Below, in pieces: positions 36,501 through 46,763 of a DNA stretch of 49,666 bases. The stretch's first letter is position 1. The number at the start of each line of letters is the position of its first letter. The position numbers and the translations under genes were made by a program. This stretch comes from Bolinopsis microptera (Eukaryota > Ctenophora > Tentaculata > Lobata > Bolinopsidae), in assembly GCF_026151205.1 (NCBI RefSeq), contig NC_087081.1:18221859-18271524 (forward strand), in the 5' to 3' direction. The notes beneath the pieces are model-generated. The model was not told where the DNA came from and did no database searches. It saw nothing but the letters and a program-made list of their open reading frames with translations.

Positions 36501-37140
36501 TAGCGGTGTTGAATATTGGAGCAATTATATAATGTATATCTCCATCATAATATAGGCTAGTGTAAACATATATAATCAATAATACAAACAAATAGTATTA
36601 TATTATTGGTAACTAGCTAGATTATAAATGTTATTTAAACACATATGTTTACGTCAATTATTACTAAAATTAATATTCTTTTTGCTTTAATATAATTACA
36701 TGTCACATAATTGATTAGTTGAATGAAACGTGTGCTACAAATGTCTACGCCTCACGCAGAACTGCGTACCGCTTAGTACTTCATGCTTGAGCGGTACTGC
36801 TGTTCACAGAGGCGCGCACTCAATTTAATCACAAATAACGAGCGCGCGGTTTTTGAAATTTCTCCATTATTATTATTCGATCTATTAATTAGATCGCAGT
36901 GCTCACGGCCTGTACTGCATGAACGACAGAAATATGTTTTAAATTATTTTGCTTCTGAAATTTTGGCTCTAGTAATTAAGAAATGCGACATGTAATTGTA
37001 AGATAACAATTAAATAGATCTTGTGCGCGGCGCCTACAGCTGACCTACGAATTTCTGAACAATTGAAAATTGTGGCTGTGTGCGCGGCGTACTGTATATG
37101 TGTCTGAAATTGAAATTAGAATTTATTTATGAATATAACA
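33539..37140. other. No recognisable gene
   Basis: AT-rich. Contains a threefold CAATGAAACGAAAAGTTTT repeat at about 33735-33798, an alternating CG tract at 35504-35551, and GC-richer patches at 36240-36370 and 36730-37090 with short open frames but no domain. They could be promoter or first-exon sequence of unknown genes. Confidence 0.35.
35504..35551. repeat. Alternating CG tract with near-palindrome
   Basis: Two runs of (CG)n, about 8 and 16 bases, flank GCATAGCATTGCGCGCCGAT. Alternating purine-pyrimidine of this kind can adopt Z-DNA. It is also CpG-dense in an otherwise AT-rich region. Confidence 0.7.
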
Positions 37141-37144
37141 TTAT

Positions 37145-37504
37145 TTATTGATTGTTTTGTGGTAAATAAAAATTTTTCTTTCCTAAAATTTTTCTTTCCT
37201 TGAGTAGCTCACTTTTCAGTGTTACTTTAACTAAGTTCGTTGACTTAGTAAAGCTTATCAAACTGTCAATTTTTCGACAGTCGTTCCACATTTTTGTTGA
37301 TTGATAAATGAAAGAGGAGGATGGGTTCGGGGTGATGAACTGGTCTGAACGTCTTTGTGATGGTGATCTGTGGAGTAAAGATAGGAGTGAGATTGGAGAT
37401 TCTAATCTGACAATTTTGAACAGTTCTAATAGACATGTGTATTTGTACAGGTTGTGGACGGTAAAAATAGGTATAAAAATGCATAACACAAAACACACAA
37501 ACAA
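37145..37504 (-). pseudogene. LINE C-terminal fragment (CR1/Jockey-like)
   Basis: Minus-strand frame with HNLYKYTCLLELFKIV, SSSFIYQSTKMWND and STNLVKVTLKSELLKE, matching the end of the LINE protein also seen at 44101-44655 and 39586. Only the last 110 or so residues remain. Confidence 0.7.
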
Positions 37505-37675
37505 AATGTTTATAATCCTTATATAATAATAAATTTCTATAGAACTTTTAAATTTCTATAAAACTAATAAACCTATATATATATTCATTTTGCACCCAGA
37601 GAAAGATGTGATCACAGAGGTAGTTTCGATATTATGTTCATGACAAGGTATGGGGCTGCTGCAAGTTATATTTTG

Positions 37676-38601
37676 TTAAGATATTACCGCTTTTTCAAGC
37701 TTAAGTAATCTAGGCAAGGTCAATTTTAAAGTTTTTGAATTTTGTCGAACGCTGTTTAAGGCTAAGTTCCAGTCATTTGGTTCTCCTTCCTTTTGAGTGT
37801 GAGTGATGGTGATTCTTATGGATGATTTGAGGTGATTGGGCTTATAACAGGTGAATGTAGTTAGCATGAGATTTTGTCGTACTGTATTCCATATTGTCCC
37901 TGCTCTGTATATGTAGCTGTCTGATGGTTTAGGTGTGAGAATGAGGGTCTCTTTGCCAAGTCTGCCAGATGTTTCAAAGAGGGAGTATAGTGATATAGGG
38001 GTTCTATATTTCAAGACCTTGAAGATGTCATTAATACAATGGTAGAAGTACAGATTATCCACATTCATGATTTCATGAGTGTTGAAGAGGGGTTTTGTAT
38101 GCTCCTTTCTGTAGAATTCCTTGCCCAGGATTTGCTCCCCATTGCATAGGGTCTGCATCGTGCACTAGTTTTAAATTTATCCAAGTATGCTTCTTTATCT
38201 CCAAACATTATGCGGGCACACATTTTCTGTGCTTTGAACAGAGGTTCAAGTTTTTTGTTAGATGCCCCTCCCCAGACAGTTATACCATATGCAAGATAGC
38301 TTTCAAACAGAGTGTGATATAGATCTTTATGGAGTGATGTGGGAATGTTATCTTTAATTCTATTTAGCATGCCACAGCAGCTGGCTAGTTTTTTTGCTAA
38401 TTTCCTTCTATGTGCGTTCCAGTTTAGGTCTTCATCGATTGTTACACCTAAGAATTTAGTTTCATGTACTCTCTCCAAGGGTATGCCATTGATATTGATT
38501 TCTTGATCAGAGGGTGTATCTTCATCTTTGTCGGATCGAGAGTTTGAGAATTCAAGGTAACAGCTCTTGCCAGTGTTTATGTGAAGTTTATTGGCAAGCA
38601 T
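37676..38601 (-). pseudogene. LINE reverse-transcriptase C-terminal half, frameshifted
   Basis: Two overlapping minus-strand frames make one LINE fragment: INTGKSCYLEFSNSRS, HETKFLGVTIDEDLNWNAH and FESYLAYGITVWGG in the first, then ILGKEFYRKEHTKPLFNTHE, IYRAGTIWNTVRQNL and LKSSIRITITHTQKEG in the second. A frameshift lies near 38110-38155. It is related to, but not the same copy as, the fragments at 37145 and 44101. Confidence 0.8.
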
Positions 38602-38639
38602 GTAGCGGTGTACGGAATTTAATCTACATTCAAGCGTAC

Positions 38640-38915
38640 TTCAGCCCCTACACGCATCCGTTCTTATGCAGCGCGGCTCAAGCTGCGCACGCACGTATTA
38701 TTTTATACTTTTTGCTTTCTAATAAATATCGTGTCAATGTGTACGTCTAAATGTTCATGTTTTGTGTAAACCTAATCCAATTGAGATTAGTGACAAGGAT
38801 AAGGACCCAAGTAAAGTGCCTGTACGGCTTTTTTGAACTTCTGTCGACCACTACTCTTTACTATTGATTTAAATAAAAAATGTTTGTTTTCTTGAAAAAT
38901 TTGTTTTTTTCTTAA
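38640..38915. other. Non-coding spacer
   Basis: Between a LINE fragment and the P450 5' remnant; nothing recognised. Confidence 0.35.
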
Positions 38916-38988
38916 ATTGTTTCAATAAGGATAACTTATGTCTTTTTTCCTGGTTATTTCAGTCGATGTTGATTAAATATGGCGAACA
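38916..38988 (+). pseudogene. 5' remnant of a duplicated P450 gene (acceptor, leader and ATG)
   Basis: About 72 bases match 46701-46772, the region before and over the start of the intact P450, at roughly 90 percent by eye. The shared part includes TTTCAATAAGGATAA, the acceptor CTGGTTATTTCAG, TCGATGTTG, and the start context AAATATGG. The match ends a few bases after the ATG. It probably belongs to the same broken tandem copy as the 3' fragment at 45372. Confidence 0.65.
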
Positions 38989-39585
38989 AGAAAACAACAA
39001 TTTTCAAGAAAACAACAATTTTATTTAGTATCAGTTAAAGCAGACAAAAACATATTTTATATATATAACTAGTGCAAACTTTAGACCATATATCTTAGGG
39101 GACTTGGAGTAGCAAGAGAGTGACCAGAAAGTATATGTATACTTTTACCAAAAATACGTCGAAATGAATCCAGGGTGATACAGGATCTGAGAGTGCAGAC
39201 CATAAAGTTTACGCACCCACCCTTGCCTCCTGAATTCTTGGTTGGAAAGACAATTATGCAAAATTGGTCGTTTATACTCCAAGTCCCTTTGTTAATAGAA
39301 GTAGTATTATTTATGTCTGGAGTTAGCTTCATTCAATAATAACAATATCAATATAATCAATATTAATATCAATATCAGACTAAACTATCAAATAAATAAA
39401 TTATCAAATATCAATTATTAATTCACTCTGATTAAAAAGTTATAAATTAGGATATCTAATATTTAAGAATTACAACTACAAGTTGTTAAAAACGCCCAAA
39501 ATAGATCTGAGATATTTTCAGTCTGTAGTACAATAATGATAGCAATAGTTTAAATTATGTTATGTGCCGCTGCAATTAGATTAAA
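38989..39585. other. AT-rich spacer
   Basis: Includes a duplicated AAGAAAACAACAATTTT and AATATCAATAT-rich stretches. No gene was recognised. Confidence 0.35.
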
Positions 39586-39815
39586 TTACTGTAACTTAAA
39601 ATTGTTTGGAGTCCAAGTCTCTTTTAAGTCAGCAGCCTGTGATTGTATTAATAGTGCTTTCGTTCTCAATTTTATCAAGTTAATGGAAGTTTCTAGAGAA
39701 TTGCTTGAAGTTAAAATTTTTTTATGAACAGTGTTCCAAAGCTTGGCTGCATTAAACAAAAAGGTATTTGATTTATTTAGAAGAATAACTGTTAGACTCG
39801 TTGCACGGTTTGAAA
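39586..39815 (-). pseudogene. 3' end of a LINE split by the foldback element
   Basis: Reads ISNRATSLTVILLNKSN, FNAAKLWNTVHKKIL and INLIKLRTKALL, the terminal part of the LINE protein that begins at 44655. Joining it to that fragment at ISNR restores the normal order, so both belong to one insertion interrupted at 39816-44101. Confidence 0.75.
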
Positions 39816-40228
39816 TAGGGGTGGGCACGGATAGCAATATTTTTGGGTGATGTCATGAATTTTTAAACGGCCCTGTTTTTTGGGTAAAGGGACCTCCAAA
39901 ATGAAAAAATAACTTGGTTTGGGGTCAAAAAAGCCCGAAATAAATATTTCCCGCCCCGTTTTCGGTTAGCGGGAGGGTCATTTTTGACGTTTTTGACTAA
40001 AATTGGCTTTTATTTAATTCATTTTCACCTTTTACACCTCATTGTTACCCATGATTGTGAATCATTATTGACAAACCAGGTAGGGTGAATGATTTCAGCC
40101 ATCTAAAAATTTTCTGAAGACCCCCAGGGTGCCCGTATCCATGGAAACGGGTCGTTTTGAAAAAAAATTAAGCGAAATCAGCCAAAATGTTTGTTTTTAC
40201 CCCTTTTTGCCATTCTAAGACTTTTAAC

Positions 40229-40517
40229 CAGTGGCGTAACGAAAGGCCCTGCTGACCCCGCTGTGCAGGGGGGCGCCGTCTTAGGGGGGCGCCAAATCGT
40301 CGTTTGAATGTGGGACAATTTCGAAAACTTAACTAAAGTACTAGCAAAACTGCGCGTTTTGCTCTAGATACACACTTTTTTAGAGATTTTACCGGAGTAT
40401 TCTTTAAAATCACCTAATTTGTTCAATTTTAGGGAGGGGCACCAAAAGGGGAGGGGGCGCCAACAGGGGGGCGCTTTTTTCGGCAGGGGGGCGCCAACAG
40501 GCAACGTTACGCCACTG
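40229..40517. mobile_element. hAT-type MITE, copy 2, inside the foldback arm
   Basis: It carries the same CAGTGGCGTAACG ends as the copy at 30092 and the same GCGCC-rich interior. It is flanked by a perfect 8-bp CTTTTAAC (40221-40228 and 40518-40525). The opposite arm of the foldback, near 43700-43720, carries the uninterrupted site (GACTTTTAACATGG in reverse complement), which confirms both the insertion and its boundaries. Confidence 0.92.
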
Positions 40518-41124
40518 CTTTTAACATGGCCAAAAGTATCCAGAAAGACCATAATTGTACATTGTAACTTGTATGTCAACTATAAAAGGTATAAAAACAT
40601 GATGTTAGGTGTTTTAGTGGTATTTTTGGGCCTTAGCAACGCCTAGCAACGGGGCGTTTTAGGCATTTTAGAGGTTAATACATGTCATTTTAATATCTTA
40701 CACTCTATTGTTACTAATGAATGTTGATTATTATTAACATACCAGGTAGGGTTGATGATTTCAAGCTTCCAGAGCTCATCTGGAGGCATATTGGGTGCCT
40801 GTAACCATGAAAACTCGTCTTTTTTACGAAAAATTGAGATTTCGGTGAAAATTAGGGTTTTTTATAACTTTATCCATAAATATTATACTAGTTATCCTTT
40901 ATAAACCCTATGACAGTTGTGTATTGGGAGATAAAATGGTAACTAATGTCTAACACTTCAGGGAGATAAGTTTTCCCACTATTTAGGCCCCTAGCAACCC
41001 ATAGCAACGACGATTTACATGCAAAATAAGGCATAAAATACCACTATTTAACCCAAAACTGCTGAAAATTGACCTGGGTCATGGTAACAACGGTTTAAAA
41101 CAGCAAAGTGATTACAATTAAACT

Positions 41125-41785
41125 ATTGATGTTAGGGTTCCTCACTATGTAGGCCCCTAGCAACCCATAGCAACACCTAGTTACGTGAGTCTTGGTCGTA
41201 CCTTCAATACCGATTGTCTGTAAGGTGTGAGTGCCTTTCCTAACTTGCCAAATCCTGGCAAATCCAGTAACGTGTAGATCCTTTAACAGAACTCATGAAA
41301 GTTATGGTTGCAATTAAACTATTGATGTTAGGGTTCCTCACTATGTAGGCCCCTAGCAACCCATAGCAACACCTAGTTACGTGAGTCTTGGTCGTACCTT
41401 CAATACCGATTGTCTGTAAGGTGTGAGTGCCTTTCCTAACTTGCCAAATCCTGGCAAATCCAGTAACGTGTAGATCCTTTAACAGAACTCATGAAAGTTA
41501 TGGTTGCAATTGAACTATTAATGTTAGGGTTCCTCACTATGTAGGCCCCTAGCAACCCATAGCAACACCTAGTTACGTGAGTCTTGGTCGTACCTTCAAT
41601 ACCGATTGTCTGTAAGGTGTGAGTGCCTTTCCTAACTTGCCAAATCCTGGCAAATCCAGTAACGTGTAGATCCTTTAACAGAACTCATGAAAGTTATGGT
41701 TGCAATTGAACTATTAATGTTAGGGTTCCTCACTATGTAGGGCATAGGCCCATAGCAACCAATAGCAGCACCTAGTTACGTGACA
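41125..41785. repeat. 196-bp tandem repeat in the left foldback arm
   Basis: Three full units start at 41125, 41321 and 41517 and a partial one at 41713. They are nearly identical over ATTGATGTTAGGGTTCCTCA to CATGAAAGTTATGGTTGCAA. The right arm has a single copy of this block, so the amplification happened on one side only after the arms were formed, or it was lost on the other. Confidence 0.9.
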
Positions 41786-42336
41786 CGAGTAAAAACTAGA
41801 ATGTCAAATTTTCAACAATTGTTAAATTTTATGTTACAATATCAAATAAACTATTTTAGAACTTGACTTTAATTGCTTTCAATCGAAATTTGAAATTAAA
41901 AGTCTTAACTTTTGACCATTTTTGAACATCGTCATGGTTAACAAAATCAAATATGACAAAATGGACCGTATTCATTTGTGAGACCTCCAGTCTTGGTCGT
42001 ACCTTCAATACTGATTGTCTCTGTAAGGTCTGGGTGCCTTTCCTAGCTGGCCAAATCCTGGCAAATCCAGTAACGTGTAGATCCTTTAACATAACTCATG
42101 AAAGTTATGGTTGCAGAATCCCCATTCACACTGAGGACCTCCCCTGGCCCTGGGTAAGATGTATCCTCAAACAGCCCTATTACACAGTTGTTCTTCTTAC
42201 ATGGCAAACTCTCATCAGTATTACCAAACTGAACTTGATCTGGATTACCATGACCAATAGAATGGGGCTGTAAGGGTTCTCACTGCTCTTCAACAACTCT
42301 GGGGCTTTTCTGATACCGGTTTAGCTAGCCAATTGT

Positions 42337-42579
42337 TTAAACAAGATCTTGTAGAACGTGTGAAGCTTTACATTTTGTAATAACTTCCACCACCTTGGTT
42401 TCTTCACACAGCAAGTCAGCTTCCTGCTGGAACACACTCTTGAGTGACTGCTTCTGTTCCCCTTCAAATTTGGATGTCTTAAAATGTAACTTACAAACAT
42501 CGACCTCGTAAGGATGGTCTTCTGATCGAATTGATACAGCCAGTATGACTGGAGGAAAGGAGGGCACGAACGAAAATCA
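42337..42579 (-). CDS. Coding-like frame in the foldback centre, minus strand
   Basis: About 80 residues without start-to-stop proof: VILAVSIRSEDHPYEVDVC, LHFKTSKFEGEQKQSLKSVF and QQEADLLCEETKVVEVITK, ending at a TAA. The frame opens just after a TGA. It is amphipathic and charged like a real protein, but no family is recognised. It may be a piece of a captured host gene or of the parent element. Confidence 0.3.
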
Positions 42580-42805
42580 ATCGATGTCAAATCCTTTGGG
42601 TAAGTTAATAGGTCATGATATAGGCCAGGAAGGATATGAAGTAGACGATCTGGAGGCTGCTATCATTGGCTATCAGGGTAAAAGTATTGCCCCAGTAAAT
42701 GTAGAGGATCTCCCAGTTACCAAGTCAAGCCCCAGAGTTGTTGAAGAGCAGTTAGAACCCTTACAGCCCCATTCTATTGGTCATAGTTATCCAGATCAAG
42801 TTTAG
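42545..42805 (+). CDS. Coding-like frame in the foldback centre, plus strand
   Basis: An ATG-initiated frame of 86 residues (MTGGKEGTNENQSMSN, GYEVDDLEAAIIGYQG, TKSSPRVVEEQLEPLQPHS) that overlaps the minus-strand frame at its start and runs into the right arm. No domain is recognised. Because its last third lies in the arm, the complementary arm holds a related broken copy. Confidence 0.3.
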   Translation: MTGGKEGTNENQSMSNPLGKLIGHDIGQEGYEVDDLEAAIIGYQGKSIAPVNVEDLPVTKSSPRVVEEQLEPLQPHSIGHSYPDQV

Positions 42806-44101
42806 TGTGGTGAAACTGAGAGTTCGCCTCCTAAGAAGAACAACTGTGTAATAGGGCTGTTTGAGGATACATCTTACCCAAGGGAGGTCCTCAGTGTGAA
42901 TGGGGATTCTGCAACCATAACTTTCATGAGTTTTGTTAAAGGATCTACACGTTACTGGATTTGCCAGGATTTGGCAAGTTAGGAAAGGCACTCACACCTT
43001 ACAGACAATCGGTATTGATATGAAGGTACGACCAAGACTCACGTAACTAGGTGTTGCTATGGGTTGCTAGGGGCCTACATAGTGAGGAACCCTAACATCA
43101 ATAGTTTAATTGTAATCACTTTACTGTTTCAAACCGTTGTTACCATGACCCAGGTCAATTTTCAGCAGTTTTGGGTCAAATAGTGGTATTTTATGCCTTA
43201 TTTTGCATGTAAATCGTCGTTGCTATGGGTTGCTAGGGGCCTAAATAGTGGGAAAACTTATCTCCCTGAAGTGTTAGACATTAGTTACCATTTTATCTCC
43301 CAATACACAACTGTTATAGGGTTTATAAAGGATAACTAGTATAATATTTATGGATAAAGTTATAAAAAACCCTAATTTTCACCGAAATCTCAATTTTTCG
43401 TAAAAAAGACGAGTTTCCATGGTTACGGGCACCCAATATGCCTCCAGATGAGCTCTGGAAGCTTGAAATCATCAACCCTACCTGGTATGTTAATAATAAT
43501 CAACATTCATTAGTAACAATAGAGTGTAAGATATTAAAATGACATGTATTAACCTCTAAAATGCCTAAAACGCCCCGTTGCTAGGCGTTGCTAAGGCCCA
43601 AAAATACCACTAAAACACCTAACATCATGTTTTTATACCTTTTATAGTTGGCATACAAGTTACAATATACAATAATAGTCTTTCTGGATACTTTTGGCCA
43701 TGTTAAAAGTCTTTGAATGGCAAAAAGGGGTAAAAACAAACATTTTGGCTGATTTCGCTTAAATGTTTTCAAAACGACCCGTTTCCATGGATACGGGCAC
43801 CCTGGGGGTCTTCAGAAAATTTTTAGATGGCTGAAATCATTCACCCTACCTGGTTTGTCAATAATGATTCACAATCATGGGTAACAATGAGGTGTAAAAG
43901 GTGAAAATGAATTAAATAAAGCCAATTTTAGTCAAAAACGTCAAAAATTACCCTCCCGCTAACCGAAAACGGGGCGGGAAATATTTATTTTGGGCTTTTT
44001 TGACCCTAAACCAAGTTATTTTTTCATTTTGGAGGTCCCTTTACCCAAAAAACAGGGCCGTTTAAAAATTTGGAAAATTTGCATTTTCGTGCCCACCCCT
44101 A

Positions 44102-44655
44102 TTTGAAATGTTGATAGCCTCATAAAGGGAGTATGGGCAGTGGTACTTGATAATCTTAGAGAATTCTAAAATACAGTGATATTTGTACAAGTTTTGAGCC
44201 GTAAGAATTTTTAACCTATTAAAAATGGGTTTCGTATGCTCCTTTTCAAAATGTTTATGGCCTAGTATTTGCATGCCATATGGTCTAGTTCTTGCACATG
44301 TTGATTGTTTATCTAGATATGAGTCGAGATCACCAAAAAGGATTCTTATACAGTGCTTCTGTGTGATAAAAAGACTATCATTTGACCGTTCTTTGAGGAC
44401 AACTCCCCAAACACTTATACCATAACTTAGATGTGATTCAAATAGAGCATTATATATTTTTAAATATAGTTCAGCAGGTATCGAGTGCCGAATTCTACAG
44501 ATTGCACCAGTCATGGACCTCAGTTTTTTACGGATGTAGTGCATGTGAGCAGACCAGTTTAGCTTACTATCTATAACAACACCTAAAAATTTGGTATCCT
44601 TGACTTTAGTGATAACCTTACCATTGATGAATATTGATCTAGATTCATCTAGCAA
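44102..44655 (-). pseudogene. LINE reverse-transcriptase C-terminal region, 5' part of the split copy
   Basis: Reads VKDTKFLGVVIDSKLNWSAH, YNALFESHLSYGISVWG, CIRILFGDLDSYLDKQ and HFEKEHTKPIFNRLKI, up to YEAINISNR where the foldback interrupts. It resembles the fragment at 38601 but is clearly a different copy. The catalytic reverse-transcriptase core is absent. Confidence 0.8.
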
Positions 44656-44659
44656 GGTA

Positions 44660-45132
44660 GCAAATGGTCTAGTCCGTGCATTAATGTTGCAACTGGATTA
44701 TATGGCAGGAATGCCAGGACTTTCATGGATGTAAGAATAACACACCCAAATGCACCATCAAACCTTAATGTTCCCCTGGACAAGTTGTACAAGAGAAATG
44801 AGGAAGAAAAAAAAACTAAGTATAACTCACGAGTCATCAACACTGAAAGAGCGTCTTTCATTCCTCTAGTGTTTTCTACAGCAGGGACTACAGCACCAGA
44901 ATGTGACAGATTTCACAAACGTCTTGCTAGATTGATATCAAAGAAGAGAAAGGAGAGCTACACAGATGTTATCAACTACATCAGGACCAAGATATGCTTT
45001 GCTATGCTTAAAAGCATAGTGGTATCAGTTCATGGTGTGAGGAGTCAAGAAGAAAAGAAAGTAACAAAAACGGTTGCTGACACAGCATTTGGACTTATAC
45101 CTAGTATGACCTCGACTTATGAGTGCCGTTAA
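44660..45132 (+). pseudogene. R2-type LINE tail: restriction-like endonuclease, third copy
   Basis: Plus-strand frame with NARTFMDVRITHPNAPSN, YKRNEEEKKTKYNSRVIN, ASFIPLVFSTAGTTAPECD and YIRTKICFAMLKSIVVSVHG, aligned through its length with the copy at 30678. The zinc knuckle and RHN part are missing, so the copy is more severely 5'-truncated. It ends at a TAA at 45130. Confidence 0.7.
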
Positions 45133-45339
45133 ATTATTAACAGGAAAATTGTCTTAATTTTGGTTGATCAAATGTTTTATATCAGATGTTGATTTCTTAA
45201 AGATAGGTGTATATTTTTGCTATTATTTCTATGAAAGGGGAGGTACAGATAAAGTACCAAACCTTATTGTGTATATTTGGTTGCAACTCCGGTAAATGAT
45301 GAAACATGTCTCTTATGAGAGTGATACCGTGAGTTGCTT

Positions 45340-45341
<2 letters not shown>
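45133..45341. other. Non-coding spacer
   Basis: Probably the 3' UTR of the R2-type fragment; nothing else was seen. Confidence 0.3.

Positions 45342-45371
<30 letters not shown>
45342..45371. repeat. Poly-T tract (30 T) at the P450 breakpoint
   Basis: Thirty T directly abut the first base of homology between the broken and the intact P450 copies. On the minus strand this is a poly-A tail, as if an element inserted there, but no minus-strand retroelement body was identified next to it. Confidence 0.8.
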
Positions 45372-45378
<7 letters not shown>

Positions 45379-46195
45379 CAGAGTTCCTATTGTGAGAGAA
45401 GTTGTTAAACGACATCTTCAGGATAGAATGAACTCTGATGCACTTGATAGCTCTGATATCTAATCACACATCATCCAAAGCAACAAATGCTCAGATCAGC
45501 TTACTATAGATGATTTGGTAGATGATTATTTAGTCTTTCTTATAGCTGGAATGGAAACAACTGCCATAACCATGGCAATTACACTCTTCTATCTAGCTAA
45601 CAACAATGAAATCCTCTCTAAAGTTAGAGAGGAGATAGACAGTGTTGCTGAACGAGGCCAAATGCTGGAATTTGAAGATGTCAATAAGTTAGTTTATATG
45701 CAGATGGTCATCAAAGAATGTATGAGAGTGAAGCCTCCTGTTCGAGGTGTTGGGCGGGTCTGTGCTAAAGATAATGTGTCTGTGAATGGCCTGAATATTC
45801 CTAAAGGAGCGGATATCTTTATACCCATTATGGCACTTCACCACGATTCAAGACATTGGGACAAGCCAGAAGTTTTCAATCCTGAACGTTTTTCATCTGG
45901 ATCCAAGGTTAAAAGCTTCTCATATTTACCATTCATGGCTGGACCAAGGAGTTGTATTGGCAAAAACTTTGCTATGCTGGAAGCAAAAATGATCATCTCT
46001 CGAGTTGTGCAAGAGTTTGACATAGAAAATCCTTACACTGAAATCACAGATTTGGAAACTCATGGACTGATCACTGCTAGACCCCTTGATGGAGTCAAAC
46101 TTAAACTGAACCCCAGGTTTATTTCATAGATTAACTATGACTTGAAAATTGCAATCATCTAAAATGCAAGCAATAACTTCGATATTGTATTGTAT
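45372..46195 (+). pseudogene. Truncated CYP46-like P450, broken tandem copy
   Basis: Nearly identical to 47605-48430, covering the C-terminal half and about 60 bp of 3' UTR. It differs by a premature TAA at 45461 (TTA in the intact gene), an in-frame 6-bp deletion just before it, and scattered substitutions. After the stop the frame is open to 46129 and retains AGMETT, KECMR, NPERF and FMAGPRSCIG. The N-terminal half is absent, with a poly-T tract at the junction. Retention of 3' UTR without a poly-A tail argues for DNA-level duplication, not retroposition. Confidence 0.85.
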
Positions 46196-46700
46196 CGATT
46201 TTTAAATTAAAACACCATTATTCCCTGGAACCCTTTAAAGCATTTCCAAAATGTTTCTTATTCAAATTGTTTCAGCATGAATTTGAAAAAGCTTATCAAT
46301 GACTGATTTTGGCATATATTTAGTGTTAGTTCTTTAATTTTAAATTTCCCTTTCTGATTTTAGTATGAATGATATATTTTCAAGTATATTTGATACAAGA
46401 GAAAACGCCATTTTCGGACGTGGTCTACTTGTTGTGAGGTGTCTCAGCTACATGGGTAGCTTTTTCTCTTCAAAAAATCAAAATGTCTCCTACACATGTG
46501 CATGCTTGGGCAATAATCCATGCTTGGGCAATAATCCCTGCACATGCTTGGGCAACTGCCTAATTCCCATCTTATGTTGGATGATACACAGCAGGAAGAC
46601 TCTTCTGAAATATATCGTTGGCAGAAGGCACGTCCCTCAAACCCTCTAAGGCCGTCAGAAGTTTGAATAAACTAATGTCTCACATTCAGCTTTTTGTTCA
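46196..46700. other. Intergenic region or 5' UTR intron of the P450
   Basis: Holds an 18-bp repeated TGCTTGGGCAATAATCC at about 46503-46555 inside a short open frame. A pyrimidine-rich acceptor follows at 46747. No separate gene is supported. Confidence 0.35.
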
Positions 46701-46763
46701 TTTGTTTCAATAAGGATAATTTATGTATTTTTTTCTGGTTATTTCAGTCGATGTTGCTTAAAT

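Larger units (their letters stand above)
39816..44101. mobile_element. hAT-like foldback element with long inverted arms
   Basis: The tips AGGGGTGGGCACG and CGTGCCCACCCCTA are inverted, and TTTGAAAT occurs on both sides (39808-39815 and 44102-44109), a perfect 8-bp target duplication as expected for hAT. The arms are long: about 1.37 kb on the right (42730-44101) matches, inverted, the left side from 39816 to about 42306. The left arm is longer because it holds a younger MITE (40229-40517), three extra or partial copies of a 196-bp block, and about 185 bp of unique sequence near 41800-41985. A central spacer of about 420 bp (42307-42729) is single-copy. No transposase was found, so movement would depend on another element. 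Confidence 0.8.

Noticed and set aside
41856-42991. Several 70-106 residue ORFs in the foldback arms
   Set aside because: They lie in non-coding arm repeats and occur as mirror copies on opposite strands without protein-like conservation.
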